From NCBI RefSeq assembly GCF_034343125.1, contig NZ_CP139957.1, positions 186,001 through 250,000 on the forward strand: a DNA stretch of 64,000 nucleotides, read 5' to 3'. Under the pieces are notes generated by a model. The model was not told where the DNA came from, searched no databases, and worked only from the letters and a program-made list of their open reading frames with translations. Positions 9,726 to 18,067 of this stretch are shown piece by piece (within the stretch, counting starts at the first letter, position 1; each line of letters begins with the position of its first letter). This DNA is from Caldicellulosiruptor danielii (GTDB lineage Bacteria > Bacillota > Thermoanaerobacteria > Caldicellulosiruptorales > Caldicellulosiruptoraceae). Position numbers and translations under genes: made by a program.

Positions 9726-11858
9726 TCACTTGATTTTGCTTTTGTCTACCATATATATGTTGTATGTGCTGTTTACAAGTTCTCCATTTTCTAAAATCCA
9801 TGAATATATATCATTAGAAGCCTCATTAAACCCGAGTCCACCTCTAAATCTACCAATTCCTCCAATTTGGAAAAACTTTACCTCACCATTTTTAATCATT
9901 TTCTTGAGCTTTTCAACTGTGAGAATTGGGTCATTGCCCGAAAATCCCCCCATTGCCATGACAGCTTTTCCTGTTTTGATTATTATCGGTGCTGCTTCTG
10001 TTGCTCTTATGACTGCCAAAATAAATTTCTCACCTGTATTGTTTTTAAGAAGATATTGTGTGAGCTCATCACTTGCAAGGCTTGACTCACCAAAACCCCT
10101 TGGTGAGAAGTTGTTAAGGTCTCTTCTTTGTTTATTGTTATAGGCAAAGCTATTAGAATCTGGTAGTACCGGCGGCTGCATGTCTGAGTTTGAGTTTGAT
10201 GGTGGATTAAATCCAAAGTCACGTGGCAAATAATTATTTCTCTGGTCAAAAGTTCTTTTATCAAAAGTACCAAAATTTTGTCTCAGTCCCGGTCCCATGA
10301 CAAATGCCGAGGTTCTGTTTATAGGATTCCCTGCAGAAGGGATTACTGCATTTCCTTGGAAGAGGCTGCATGTAAGTGACCAGTAAAAAGGCATTATGCT
10401 AAGCGAAATTGCCATAAGAGAAATAGCTATAAATTTTAAAACTTTGGGGTTTTTCAAAAATATCATTGCCAAAGCTATTAAAGCTGTTACGGCAAAACCA
10501 ATAGCAAACAAATACCAGTATTTGTTGGAATCTTGATATCTGTATACATTATAAACTTGATAAGCTGCAGTTAGGACAAAGGGAACTAAGGCTAAAAGTT
10601 TTATCCATGTTTTTGATTCATTTAGCTTGTCAAACAGAGCTCCAATTCCTACTCCGGCAAAAACTGATACAGAAGGTGCCATTGTTGCCAAGTAGTAGAT
10701 GTGAAACAATCCTCGTGAGAAGCTAAAGTATACAAAAAGTAGCAAAAACCATGTACCCCAAATTGTAGTAAATGTACCAAGCATTTTGCTTTTCTTTCTA
10801 ACAGCAAGGCTCATTATGATTAAAGCCAAAAAGGCTATTATTGCCAAGACAAGTACCCAAGAAACTTGACCAGCCATATTCTGATTAAAAAGCCTCAAAA
10901 TTCCTGGCTCTCCACCTTCTCTTGCACCCATTGGGTTTATGTTCTGTGCAAAGCTAAATCCTGGGCCAAAGGTAGATGGAAAGCCTGTTGATTGTGAAGA
11001 ATTTTTGCCAAAGATGGAGTTTATAATTGTAGAAAAACTTCCACCTGATGGCAAAAATCTTTGGATGCCATTGTATGAAAGAGCAAGCTCTAAAGCTGAG
11101 TTTGTTTGAGAACTTCCTATATAAGGTCTTTTTTCGGCAGGTGTCAGATCAACAACAATACACCACCAAAGAGAACTTACCAAAAATATTACACCTGCTA
11201 AAACAAGATGAGAAAACCTCTTTAAAAGCCTCTTGTCTGTAAACAAGAGATAAGCTAAGAATATCCCAGGTGCCACAATCCACGCCTGAAGCATTTTAAT
11301 ATTAAAACCTAAACCAATTATAAAGACACTTATTAAAAAGTGTTTGAAACTTGATTTTTCGATTGCTTTTAGAGCAAAATATATTGCTAAGATGCAAGAT
11401 AAAATCATTAGCATATCAATGGTGTTATTTCTTGCAATTGCAGTGTAAATTGGCGTTGTTGAAAGAAATAGTGAAGCGAAAAAAGCGCTCATTTTACCAA
11501 AATGGTTTTTTACAATTATGTAAACAAGCAAGATGCTGAGCACAGCTGCGATTATCTGAGGAAGTAAAAGGCTTATACCACTGTAACTAAATAAAAAGCA
11601 AGATAAAGTCTGAATCCAAAAGCCAAGTGGAGGTTTATCAACTGTTACAAATCCGCCCGGGTCAAACGAGGCAAAAAAGAAGTTTTTGAAATTTTGCATC
11701 ATGCTTTTTACAGCCGCAGCGTAGTATTCATTACCATATCCGACTTTTGCAATTAGAAAGGTATAAAGAAAAGTTCCAATTGTCATGGGTAGAAATACAA
11801 TGGAGTTTTCCTTACTCCAACTTACTATTTTAGATTTTAAGGCTAATATATTTTTCAT
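9726..11858 (-). CDS. ArnT/PMT-like glycosyltransferase (GT39/GT83 type), YkcB-like
   Basis: The 710-residue polytopic protein starts at ATG 11858. The first outside loop holds the family signature: an acidic-aromatic motif (NEYYAAAVKSMMQNF) and VDKPPLGFW, which bind the polyprenyl-phosphate sugar in ArnT/PMT enzymes. About twelve helices follow. A low-complexity Asn/Pro/Arg-rich linker (about residues 510-590) then leads to a small soluble C-terminal domain containing VMAMGGFSGNDP, as in Bacillus YkcB/YkcA-like mannosyltransferases. The known family role is transfer of a sugar from a lipid carrier to protein or lipid outside the membrane; acceptor and sugar are unknown here. A divergent SHOCT-protein promoter with putative regulator repeats lies in the 220 bases upstream. 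Confidence 0.88.
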   Translation of the reverse strand: MKNILALKSKIVSWSKENSIVFLPMTIGTFLYTFLIAKVGYGNEYYAAAVKSMMQNFKNFFFASFDPGGFVTVDKPPLGFWIQTLSCFLFSYSGISLLLPQIIAAVLSILLVYIIVKNHFGKMSAFFASLFLSTTPIYTAIARNNTIDMLMILSCILAIYFALKAIEKSSFKHFLISVFIIGLGFNIKMLQAWIVAPGIFLAYLLFTDKRLLKRFSHLVLAGVIFLVSSLWWCIVVDLTPAEKRPYIGSSQTNSALELALSYNGIQRFLPSGGSFSTIINSIFGKNSSQSTGFPSTFGPGFSFAQNINPMGAREGGEPGILRLFNQNMAGQVSWVLVLAIIAFLALIIMSLAVRKKSKMLGTFTTIWGTWFLLLFVYFSFSRGLFHIYYLATMAPSVSVFAGVGIGALFDKLNESKTWIKLLALVPFVLTAAYQVYNVYRYQDSNKYWYLFAIGFAVTALIALAMIFLKNPKVLKFIAISLMAISLSIMPFYWSLTCSLFQGNAVIPSAGNPINRTSAFVMGPGLRQNFGTFDKRTFDQRNNYLPRDFGFNPPSNSNSDMQPPVLPDSNSFAYNNKQRRDLNNFSPRGFGESSLASDELTQYLLKNNTGEKFILAVIRATEAAPIIIKTGKAVMAMGGFSGNDPILTVEKLKKMIKNGEVKFFQIGGIGRFRGGLGFNEASNDIYSWILENGELVNSTYNIYMVDKSKIK

Positions 11859-11979
11859 TTAAATAACTTACACCTCCAAAGTTGGTATTTATTATTTTTC
11901 CTTAAATGATAGCAAATAAAAATGAATAAAGAATAAATAAATCTTGAATAATTTGTTAATTTAAATTTCAAAAAATCTC

Positions 11980-12036
11980 TTTACACTTTCTTTACAATTT
12001 AATCATACTTTCTTCACATTAAAGGGGTATTATAAT
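11980..12036 (+). promoter_or_regulatory. Promoter with 11-bp-spaced TTTACA-like direct repeats
   Basis: TTTACA (11980-11985), TTTACA (11991-11996), a weak ATCATA (12002-12007) and TTCACA (12013-12018) are spaced exactly 11 bases apart on one face of the helix. They are followed by a TATAAT -10 box at 12031-12036 with no good -35. This is the layout of PhoP/PhoB-type response-regulator boxes that replace the -35 contact. The regulator is inferred, not shown. Confidence 0.55.
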
Positions 12037-12079
12037 ATTGAAATCAAAAAACTTAATTGTGAAAGGAGATGAAAATCAC

Positions 12080-12367
12080 ATGATGGGACATTTCTATAGA
12101 GATTTTGACGGCCTTTGGGGATTTCACATGATTGGAGGGTGGATAATGGGCATACTTTTTCTAATTGTCTTTGTTGCTTTGATTATTTATGTTGTAAATA
12201 AGTTGAGCCATATATATTTGCAGACTAAAAGAGATACTTTGTCAAAATCAGAGGCAGATGATGAAGCATTGCGAATTTTAAATATAAAATTCGCAAATGG
12301 CGAGATATCTGAAGAAGAGTATGAGAGAAAGAAAAAGCTGCTGTTAAATCATAGAGCAGAAAGATAA
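12080..12367 (+). CDS. Small membrane protein with C-terminal SHOCT domain
   Basis: Start set at ATG 12080, ten bases after AAAGGAGA; the open frame reaches back to 12038 but without a ribosome site. The 95-residue protein has a Met/Gly/His-rich N-terminus (MMGHFYRDFDGLWGFHM), one membrane helix (about residues 25-47), and a C-terminal SHOCT motif (ALRILNIKFANGEISEEEY). SHOCT domains are short helical oligomerisation segments often at the ends of small membrane proteins. The His/Met-rich N-terminus could bind metal, which is inference. It is monocistronic, between its own promoter and a terminator. Confidence 0.85.
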   Translation: MMGHFYRDFDGLWGFHMIGGWIMGILFLIVFVALIIYVVNKLSHIYLQTKRDTLSKSEADDEALRILNIKFANGEISEEEYERKKKLLLNHRAER

Positions 12368-12377
12368 AAGAAATAAA

Positions 12378-12419
12378 CAAGAGGCTGTTCACTCTTTTAG
12401 ACAGCCTCTTCAGTTTTTT
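12378..12419. terminator. Intrinsic terminator
   Basis: AAGAGGCTGT (12378-12387) pairs with ACAGCCTCTT (12400-12409), then a T-tract. It ends the SHOCT gene on + and can also serve the restriction-enzyme gene ending at 12418 on -. Confidence 0.85.
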
Positions 12420-13095
12420 ATGTTTGTTTTAATCTTTCTATTTCTTGCTTAATTTGCTCTATTATTTCATTTTCATTGTATATCTCCTTTTTGCCGTCTT
12501 CATTTGTGATAGAAAATATAACAAATACTTTTCCACCAAATTCTTCTGAAAACTTTTTGTGTGTTTGTGAAAGCCATTCTATCCAATTATGTATTTGAGG
12601 CATATGTTCATAAGTAATGGGTTTTATTTGTATTCCAATATACTTGTTGTTTATTTGAATATAAAAGTCTACATTATATAATCTATCCCATTCATCAGGA
12701 GCAGGGTGAATTTTTACGTTCAGCAATCTTTCTATTTTCCCGTAGATGGTTTCTTTTTCAGTGATATACCCTTGAAAAGTGCGATTTATTACTAATTGCT
12801 TTATATAATTTATACAGTCTTGTTCAGTGACATCGTCAATTTCAGCCTGAATAACTTCGGTTATTTTAATATACAGTTTTCTACCAAGCTCTTTAAGATA
12901 TTCTTCAGCATCAGAAAATTCTAAATTTTGGGGTTTTAATATGTTTTCTTCTACAAGCCTTAGATAAGCCTTTTCCCACTCTTCGAGATTTTTAGGCGCT
13001 GTTTCTCTAATCCATTTAGCAACAGGACCTACTTTATCTTTTTTGTTTAATCCCCATCTATTAGTTGCCATGTTTAAAATCCATTCTTTTGCCAT
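12418..13095 (-). CDS. MjaI-family type II restriction endonuclease
   Basis: The 225-residue protein begins AKEWILNMATNRWGLNKK and continues VGPVAKWIRE.AP, the N-terminal pattern of the RE_MjaI family (R.MjaI cuts CTAG). A PD-(D/E)xK-like core is visible near residues 145-165: VDFYIQI then IGIQIKP, where the Asp and the Gln-Ile-Lys supply the metal site. The start codon follows the methyltransferase stop by two bases, so the two genes are translationally coupled in one R-M operon. The CTAG specificity is inferred from the family. The frame is intact although the partner methyltransferase frame is broken, which would be hard to tolerate if the enzyme is active. Confidence 0.8.
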   Translation of the reverse strand: MAKEWILNMATNRWGLNKKDKVGPVAKWIRETAPKNLEEWEKAYLRLVEENILKPQNLEFSDAEEYLKELGRKLYIKITEVIQAEIDDVTEQDCINYIKQLVINRTFQGYITEKETIYGKIERLLNVKIHPAPDEWDRLYNVDFYIQINNKYIGIQIKPITYEHMPQIHNWIEWLSQTHKKFSEEFGGKVFVIFSITNEDGKKEIYNENEIIEQIKQEIERLKQT

Positions 13096-13097
13096 TG

Positions 13098-14337
13098 TTA
13101 ATCAATCCTCTCTAATTTTTCAAATTTATTTTTGTAAGTGTAGAAACTATCTTTATCGGCTAAAGCAAGTCCACTTTTTATTAAGTAAGCATTGATAAAG
13201 ATTTTGTTTTTAAGGTACAAATAAGCATTTACATTATTGTTTTTTACAGTAGAGTTGCTATCGTAGCGTAAAAAAACTTCTTTATTCAACACATAATTTT
13301 TTAAGTATTCTACAGCCTCCTTTTCCTTTTCTTTTTTTATTTTTACCCCTAATAATTTTACTTCTAAACCACTGTTAAGTTTAACTGTATCAGCAGAGAC
13401 TATTTCAGAAACTTTAAAATATTGATTTTTTTTAGGTTCAATTATCTTAGGATCGATTATGGGTGATGCATCTTTGATGCGTGGTTCATATTTCACAGCT
13501 TTTATCTCAGGAGTTTCGATTTCTTTTTTAATAGTCTCAATCTTATAAAGGAACGAGTTATTAATTGTATTTAACTTTTTATTTATTACCTCTAAAAAAT
13601 CTGGATTGATTTCATACCCTATTCCATTTCTTTCAAGTTCTAAGGCAACTTTCAAGGTTGTTCCGCTACCCAAGAATGGATCTAATATTGTGTCTCCAAC
13701 AAATGAAAACATTTTAATTAATCTATATGGAAGTTCATCAGGGAACATGGCTTCATGTTCAGTTTGTTTTTCACCTTTGAAATACCAGTGCCCGTTAAAG
13801 TATTCTTTCCACTCTTCCTTTGCCAAGATTGATTTTTCTTTGATTTCAGAAGACACCTTTAGAGATTTTCCAGGTTTTTTGAATATAAGTATAAATTCAT
13901 AATCAATTTCTATCATTCCATTTGGTGGATATGGGTAAGAACCCATAACATTTGCTCCACCACTTGTATTCATAGTGGTTTTTTTCTGCCAAATTATTGC
14001 TCCCATATAATCAAATCCTATATCTTCACACTGAGCAATTATCTCAGAGTGTAATGGGATTATTTTATATCTGCCATAGACTATAGAACGTGCGAATTGG
14101 TCACCAATATTAATACACAAACGGCGCCCCTTCTTTAAGTACTCTAAAACATTCTTGCCATACCCGATACAAATCTTTTAAGTACTCATGAAGTGTTTGA
14201 CCATATCCTATTTGGTTTTCTACACCATAATCTTTTAAATGCCAATAAGGCGGTGAAGTTATTATCAAATCGATTGTTTCATTATCTATTTCAGACATAT
14301 TTCTGCTATCTCCTATGATTATTTTTCCCCAATTCAT
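13098..14337 (-). pseudogene. Site-specific DNA methyltransferase (probable N4-cytosine, M.MjaI-like) with fused SNase-like domain; one frameshift
   Basis: ATG 14337 follows AAAGGAG, and a TATAAT box lies at 14389-14394 (complement). The first 66 residues carry GDSRNMSEI and the catalytic motif TSPPYW, then run out of frame. The second frame resumes as RLCINIGDQFARS and carries the SAM-binding motif DPFLGSGTT. The order IV then I marks a beta-class enzyme, and SPPYW is typical of N4-cytosine methylation. Removing one G from the run at 14127-14130 joins the frames as KEGRRLCINIGD, so this is a single +1 event. The last about 110 residues look like a staphylococcal-nuclease fold (VSADTVKL, VKLLGVKI, AYLYLKNKIFINAYLIKSGLA), but most nuclease catalytic positions (the two Arg and the Asp/Glu of VDTPE) are missing. 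It precedes the MjaI-like nuclease by two bases. Confidence 0.82.
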
Positions 14338-14432
14338 TCTCTGAGCTCCTTTCGTCTTTCAGCTTAGAAACATTCTTTTTCACAACCTATTATAACACTA
14401 AAATATTAATCATTTAAGTTGTTTTACTGCAA

Positions 14433-14477
14433 AAAATTAAGGCTGCCACACATTAAAAAGCAGTGGTAGCAGCCTTA
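14433..14477 (-). terminator. Terminator of the perR-rubrerythrin operon
   Basis: On the complement, AAGGCTGC...GTGGCAGCCTT forms a stem with a three-base bulge (plus-strand arms 14439-14449 and 14463-14476), followed by TTAATTTTTT. It lies just past the rubrerythrin stop. Confidence 0.75.
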
Positions 14478-14500
14478 TGTTTTTCCTTATAAATTTGAAA

Positions 14501-15037
14501 TTAATAATTCTCAGCTCTAATTTCAAAGAATGATTGTGGATGTTTGCAGGTTGGGCATACCTTTGGTGCTTCTTTGCCTACATGTACATAACCACAATTT
14601 CTGCACTTCCAAGCAACAACATCATCTTTTACAAATACCTTGCCGTTTTCAACATTTTCAAGAAGCTTTCTGTATCTTTCTTCATGTTTTTCCTCAACCT
14701 TTGCAACAAACTCAAAAGCAGTTGCAATCTCATCAAAACCTTCTTCTCTTGCAACTCTTGCAAATTCTTTGTACATCTCAGCCCATTCATAATGTTCGCC
14801 TTCTGCAGCAGCTTTGAGGTTTTCTGCTGTGTTACCAATTCCGTTTAAGAACTTGAAAAATAGCTTTGCGTGTTCTTTTTCATTCTCAGCTGTTTCTTCA
14901 AAGATTGCTGCAATCTGCTCGTACCCTTCTTTTCTTGCCTGGGATGCAAAGTAAGTGTACTTGTTTCTTGCCTGAGACTCACCAGCAAATGCCGCCCACA
15001 AGTTTTTTTCGGTCTGTGTTCCTTTCAAATCCTTCAT
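14501..15037 (-). CDS. rbr: Rubrerythrin
   Basis: Start placed at ATG 15037 ([11 protein letters not shown]), as in other rubrerythrins; a TTG twelve bases upstream touches the GGGAGG ribosome site and is too close. The 178-residue protein has the N-terminal four-helix di-iron domain with [15 protein letters not shown] and the ExxH motifs (EKEHAK, EEKHEER), and a C-terminal rubredoxin-like Fe(Cys)4 domain with CRNCGY and CPTCKHP. Its role is NADH-linked peroxide reduction through rubredoxin partners, protecting a strict anaerobe. It is the second gene of an operon, 24 bases after the Fur-family regulator. Confidence 0.96.
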   Translation of the reverse strand: MKDLKGTQTEKNLWAAFAGESQARNKYTYFASQARKEGYEQIAAIFEETAENEKEHAKLFFKFLNGIGNTAENLKAAAEGEHYEWAEMYKEFARVAREEGFDEIATAFEFVAKVEEKHEERYRKLLENVENGKVFVKDDVVAWKCRNCGYVHVGKEAPKVCPTCKHPQSFFEIRAENY

Positions 15038-15061
15038 CTCAAAACTCAACCTCCCTAAAAC

Positions 15062-15463
15062 TTAATTATTTTTATTTTTACAATAAGGGCAGGTGCCCTT
15101 ATAGTAGACGTAAATTTCCTCAACCTCAAAACTTTGGTCTAAAGAGGATTCAATTGAATCTTTTTCAACTAAAAAGTCATAGATCTTTCCGCATACCTTG
15201 CACTGAAAATGTCCGTGAACAGATAGATCAGCATCAAACCTTGCTATGTTCTCTTCAATTGTTATCATCTGTGCAAGCCCTTTTTCAACAAAAAGGCTTA
15301 AGGTGTTGTACACAGACGTTTTTGAAAGTGTAGGAATCTCAAGGACCAAGCTACTATAAATCTCATCTGCTGTTGGATGAGTTTTGTGGTTTACTAAGTA
15401 TTCGTAAATCTTGAGCCTTATAAATGATGGTTTTATCCCTTTTTGTTCTAACTGTTTTTTCAA
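15062..15463 (-). CDS. perR: Fur-family peroxide regulator (PerR-like)
   Basis: The start appears to be TTG 15463, because an in-frame stop lies just upstream and no better codon follows; the purine-rich GGGGGAAG is some 27 bases away, so initiation is odd. The 133-residue protein has the Fur winged-helix domain (PTADEIYSSL, LSKTSVYNTL) and the dimer/metal domain HGHFQCKVCGKIYDF with two CxxC pairs (CKVC, CPYC) for structural zinc. Cotranscription with rubrerythrin favours PerR over Fur or Zur: Fe-dependent histidine oxidation would release the operator under peroxide. A palindrome inside its own promoter suggests autoregulation. Confidence 0.88.
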   Translation of the reverse strand: MKKQLEQKGIKPSFIRLKIYEYLVNHKTHPTADEIYSSLVLEIPTLSKTSVYNTLSLFVEKGLAQMITIEENIARFDADLSVHGHFQCKVCGKIYDFLVEKDSIESSLDQSFEVEEIYVYYKGTCPYCKNKNN

Positions 15464-15531
15464 AAAGGCTAAATCAGAAATTTTTGCTTCCCCCTTAGAA
15501 CCAAATTTAAGATTGAACTAATTACAATTTT

Positions 15532-15560
15532 ATTATATTTTCAATATTGAAATTTGTCAA
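15532..15560 (-). promoter_or_regulatory. Consensus sigma-A promoter of perR-rbr with palindromic operator in the spacer
   Basis: On the complement, TTGACA (15555-15560) and TATAAT (15532-15537) are separated by exactly 17 bases. The spacer contains the perfect 14-base palindrome TTTCAATATTGAAA (15539-15552). A repressor bound there would block polymerase. That it is PerR is inferred from gene order; the palindrome differs from the B. subtilis Per box. Confidence 0.8.
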
Positions 15561-15581
15561 GAAAAATTTTTCATAAAAAGT

Positions 15582-15635
15582 AAAGAGGGCTGTTGATTAA
15601 GTATTGTTTTGATTTTTTAAGACAGCCCTCTTTTT
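15582..15635 (-). terminator. Intrinsic terminator upstream of the perR promoter
   Basis: AAAGAGGGCTGT (15582-15593) and ACAGCCCTCTTT (15622-15633) pair perfectly with T- and A-runs outside. No intact gene now ends here; it fits as the old terminator of the minus-strand alpha-glucosidase gene that the TnpB element now separates from it. Confidence 0.7.
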
Positions 15636-15746
15636 AAGTTGCTCTCTTATATTTTATCATAAATCAAGCAAGAAGACTCCAATCTTCTATAAGAGAAAGA
15701 TGAATTGCTGGAAAAAATGTGATATGATATTTTCAGGTGATGATAG

Positions 15747-16964
15747 ATGTATAAAACACAGAAAAATCATTTAAGATGTAACAAACAAACTTATAAACTG
15801 TTAAGAATTTTGTGTCATACTTCAAAAAATCTCTACAACTATGCTTTGTATCATGTCAGGCAACACTTTTTTAAAACTCAAAAGCATCTAAAGTATGAAA
15901 GTGTATACCACATTGTAAAAGAAAATGACAACTATAAGCTTTTGCCATCACAGGTTGCACAGCAAACACTTATCTCTGTTGATGAGACTTTTAAATCTTT
16001 TTTAAGTCTTTTGAAAGCTAAAAAAGAGGGAAAGATAGACAAAAAAGTTTCAATACCCAAATACTTACCGAAGGATGGGATGTTTCAGATTGTATTTTCA
16101 AAAGACCAATTTAAGATAGAAGGAGAAAAGGTACGTTTAAGTCTTGGCAGGGGTTTTGCAAAAGAGTTTGGAGAAAAGTTTATGTATTTTGATATGCCCA
16201 AAAACATCATAGGCAAAAAGATTAAGGAAGTGAGGATAATACCAAGGTATCATGGCAGATGGTTTGAGGTTGAGTATGTGTATGGAGAGGAAGAAAGGTT
16301 TTGCAGTCTTGATAAGAGCAGATACTTATCAATAGACTTAGGTTTAGATAATTTTGCGGCTGCAGTTGATACCATTGGGACTGCCTTTTTGATAGAAGGC
16401 AGGTTTATAAAATCAGTCAACCGATGGTACAACAAAGAGAGGGCAAGACTACAATCAATTTACAGCAAGCAGGGGATAAAATCTGGGAAAAAGCTTGCAA
16501 AGATTTCCTTTAAGAGGCAGTATATAATTGACAACTTTTTGAATCAAGCTATTAACACAATAGTTAAGCATTGTTTAAAAAATCAAATAGGTAATGTAGT
16601 GATAGGTAAGATGGAAGGGATAAAACAAGAGATAAATCTTGGCAGGGTGAACAATCAGAATTTTGTAGCAATACCCTATGAGAAGTTTAAAAGGAAGCTC
16701 AAACTTAAGTGTAAAGAGTATGGGATAGAATACATTGAGGTAGATGAAAGTTATACATCAAAGAAGTGTAGCAGATGTGGGATAGTAGATAAGAGCAATA
16801 GGAAACACAGGGGATTGTATGTATGCAGAAGATGTGGGAAAGTAGTAAATGCAGATATAAACGGAGCAATAAACATACTTGCAAAAGTAGCTGGTGAGTC
16901 TGCTGCATGGCAGATAACCAGTAGTGGGTGTGTGAACCACCCTGTGAGAATAAGGGTAGCATAA
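15747..16964 (+). CDS. tnpB: TnpB RNA-guided nuclease (IS605 OrfB family)
   Basis: The 405-residue protein is full length for TnpB. The RuvC-like residues are all present: D197 in LSIDLGLDN, E290 in IGKMEGIK and D370 in NADINGAIN. The zinc ribbon CSRCG...CRRCG sits between the last two. ATG 15747 follows an AGGTG site. TnpB proteins cut DNA guided by an omegaRNA copied from the 3' end of their own element, which helps retain the transposon. Here the 3' end of tnpB plus the following hairpin is the expected omegaRNA source. Without tnpA, the element must be mobilised in trans or is immobile. Confidence 0.95.
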   Translation: MYKTQKNHLRCNKQTYKLLRILCHTSKNLYNYALYHVRQHFFKTQKHLKYESVYHIVKENDNYKLLPSQVAQQTLISVDETFKSFLSLLKAKKEGKIDKKVSIPKYLPKDGMFQIVFSKDQFKIEGEKVRLSLGRGFAKEFGEKFMYFDMPKNIIGKKIKEVRIIPRYHGRWFEVEYVYGEEERFCSLDKSRYLSIDLGLDNFAAAVDTIGTAFLIEGRFIKSVNRWYNKERARLQSIYSKQGIKSGKKLAKISFKRQYIIDNFLNQAINTIVKHCLKNQIGNVVIGKMEGIKQEINLGRVNNQNFVAIPYEKFKRKLKLKCKEYGIEYIEVDESYTSKKCSRCGIVDKSNRKHRGLYVCRRCGKVVNADINGAINILAKVAGESAAWQITSSGCVNHPVRIRVA

Positions 16965-17324
<360 letters not shown>

Positions 17325-17434
17325 CTACTTTTAAATTATATCTTATTATTCACAAAAGCAGAAGTGGTTGTTTAGAATATAAAACATTTTCAAAGGTAAA
17401 GTTACTAAATGTTGAACAATTGGCTATTAATAGT

Positions 17435-18067
17435 TTATTTCTTCAATTCATGCTCTTTGTTTGTAATAGCAGAGTAGAATGTTGAGAGCTTTTCTTTATT
17501 CTTATAGACCATAACAAGCAAATTTAAAAACCAAAGTGTCAAAAGGTATGCAGAAAAATCAAGAAGATAAAGGTAAGCACCTACAATCAAGAATCCTAAC
17601 ACAACCATGAAAGCATCTTCTTCGGTTGTGGTAGAGCCGCCATGCTTTAGTTTTTTTGCAATTAAAAAAAGCAGCGCTAAAACAATTGCATAGAAAAAAG
17701 ATACCCTAAACTTAGTTGTTGCACTCCAGACTCCAAATGTAGTTGCGATGGATTTTCCTCCTTTAAATCTCAAAAAAGGTGAAAAAGCATGTCCCAAGAT
17801 TGGTGCAATCGCAGCAGGGATAATATATGACTTTGGAAGATATCCTTTTTCAACAAAATACACAAGAGGAAAATAACCTTTTGCAAAGTCCAAAAATACT
17901 CCCAAAAGCCCAATTTTGACTCCAGCTGCCTGAATTAGGTTAAATGCCCCTGGATTTCCATCACCTACTAGGGTTATATCTTTTTTGACGAGCTTTCCAA
18001 GCCAGTAAGAGAACATCAGCGACCCACAGAAAAATTCCAAAAGAGTAATTGTAGCAAGCATTTTCAT
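17435..18067 (-). CDS. PlsY-family glycerol-3-phosphate acyltransferase (paralogue)
   Basis: A 210-residue membrane protein with PlsY motifs: an N-terminal small-residue helix, GDGNPGAFN (usual form GSGNxGxTN), a Gly-rich helix with DFAKGY, and GHAFSPFLRFKGGKSIATTFG. PlsY acylates glycerol-3-phosphate with acyl-phosphate. The motif variants and the partner gene suggest a paralogue acting on a different acceptor. ATG 18067 overlaps the stop of the GT2 gene (ATGA), so the two are tightly coupled. No terminator is obvious after it. Confidence 0.85.
   Translation of the reverse strand: MKMLATITLLEFFCGSLMFSYWLGKLVKKDITLVGDGNPGAFNLIQAAGVKIGLLGVFLDFAKGYFPLVYFVEKGYLPKSYIIPAAIAPILGHAFSPFLRFKGGKSIATTFGVWSATTKFRVSFFYAIVLALLFLIAKKLKHGGSTTTEEDAFMVVLGFLIVGAYLYLLDFSAYLLTLWFLNLLVMVYKNKEKLSTFYSAITNKEHELKK

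Noticed and set aside
9730-10143. Plus-strand frame opposite the end of the GT39-type gene
   Set aside because: Antisense shadow; the minus-strand gene has full family motifs and the right length.
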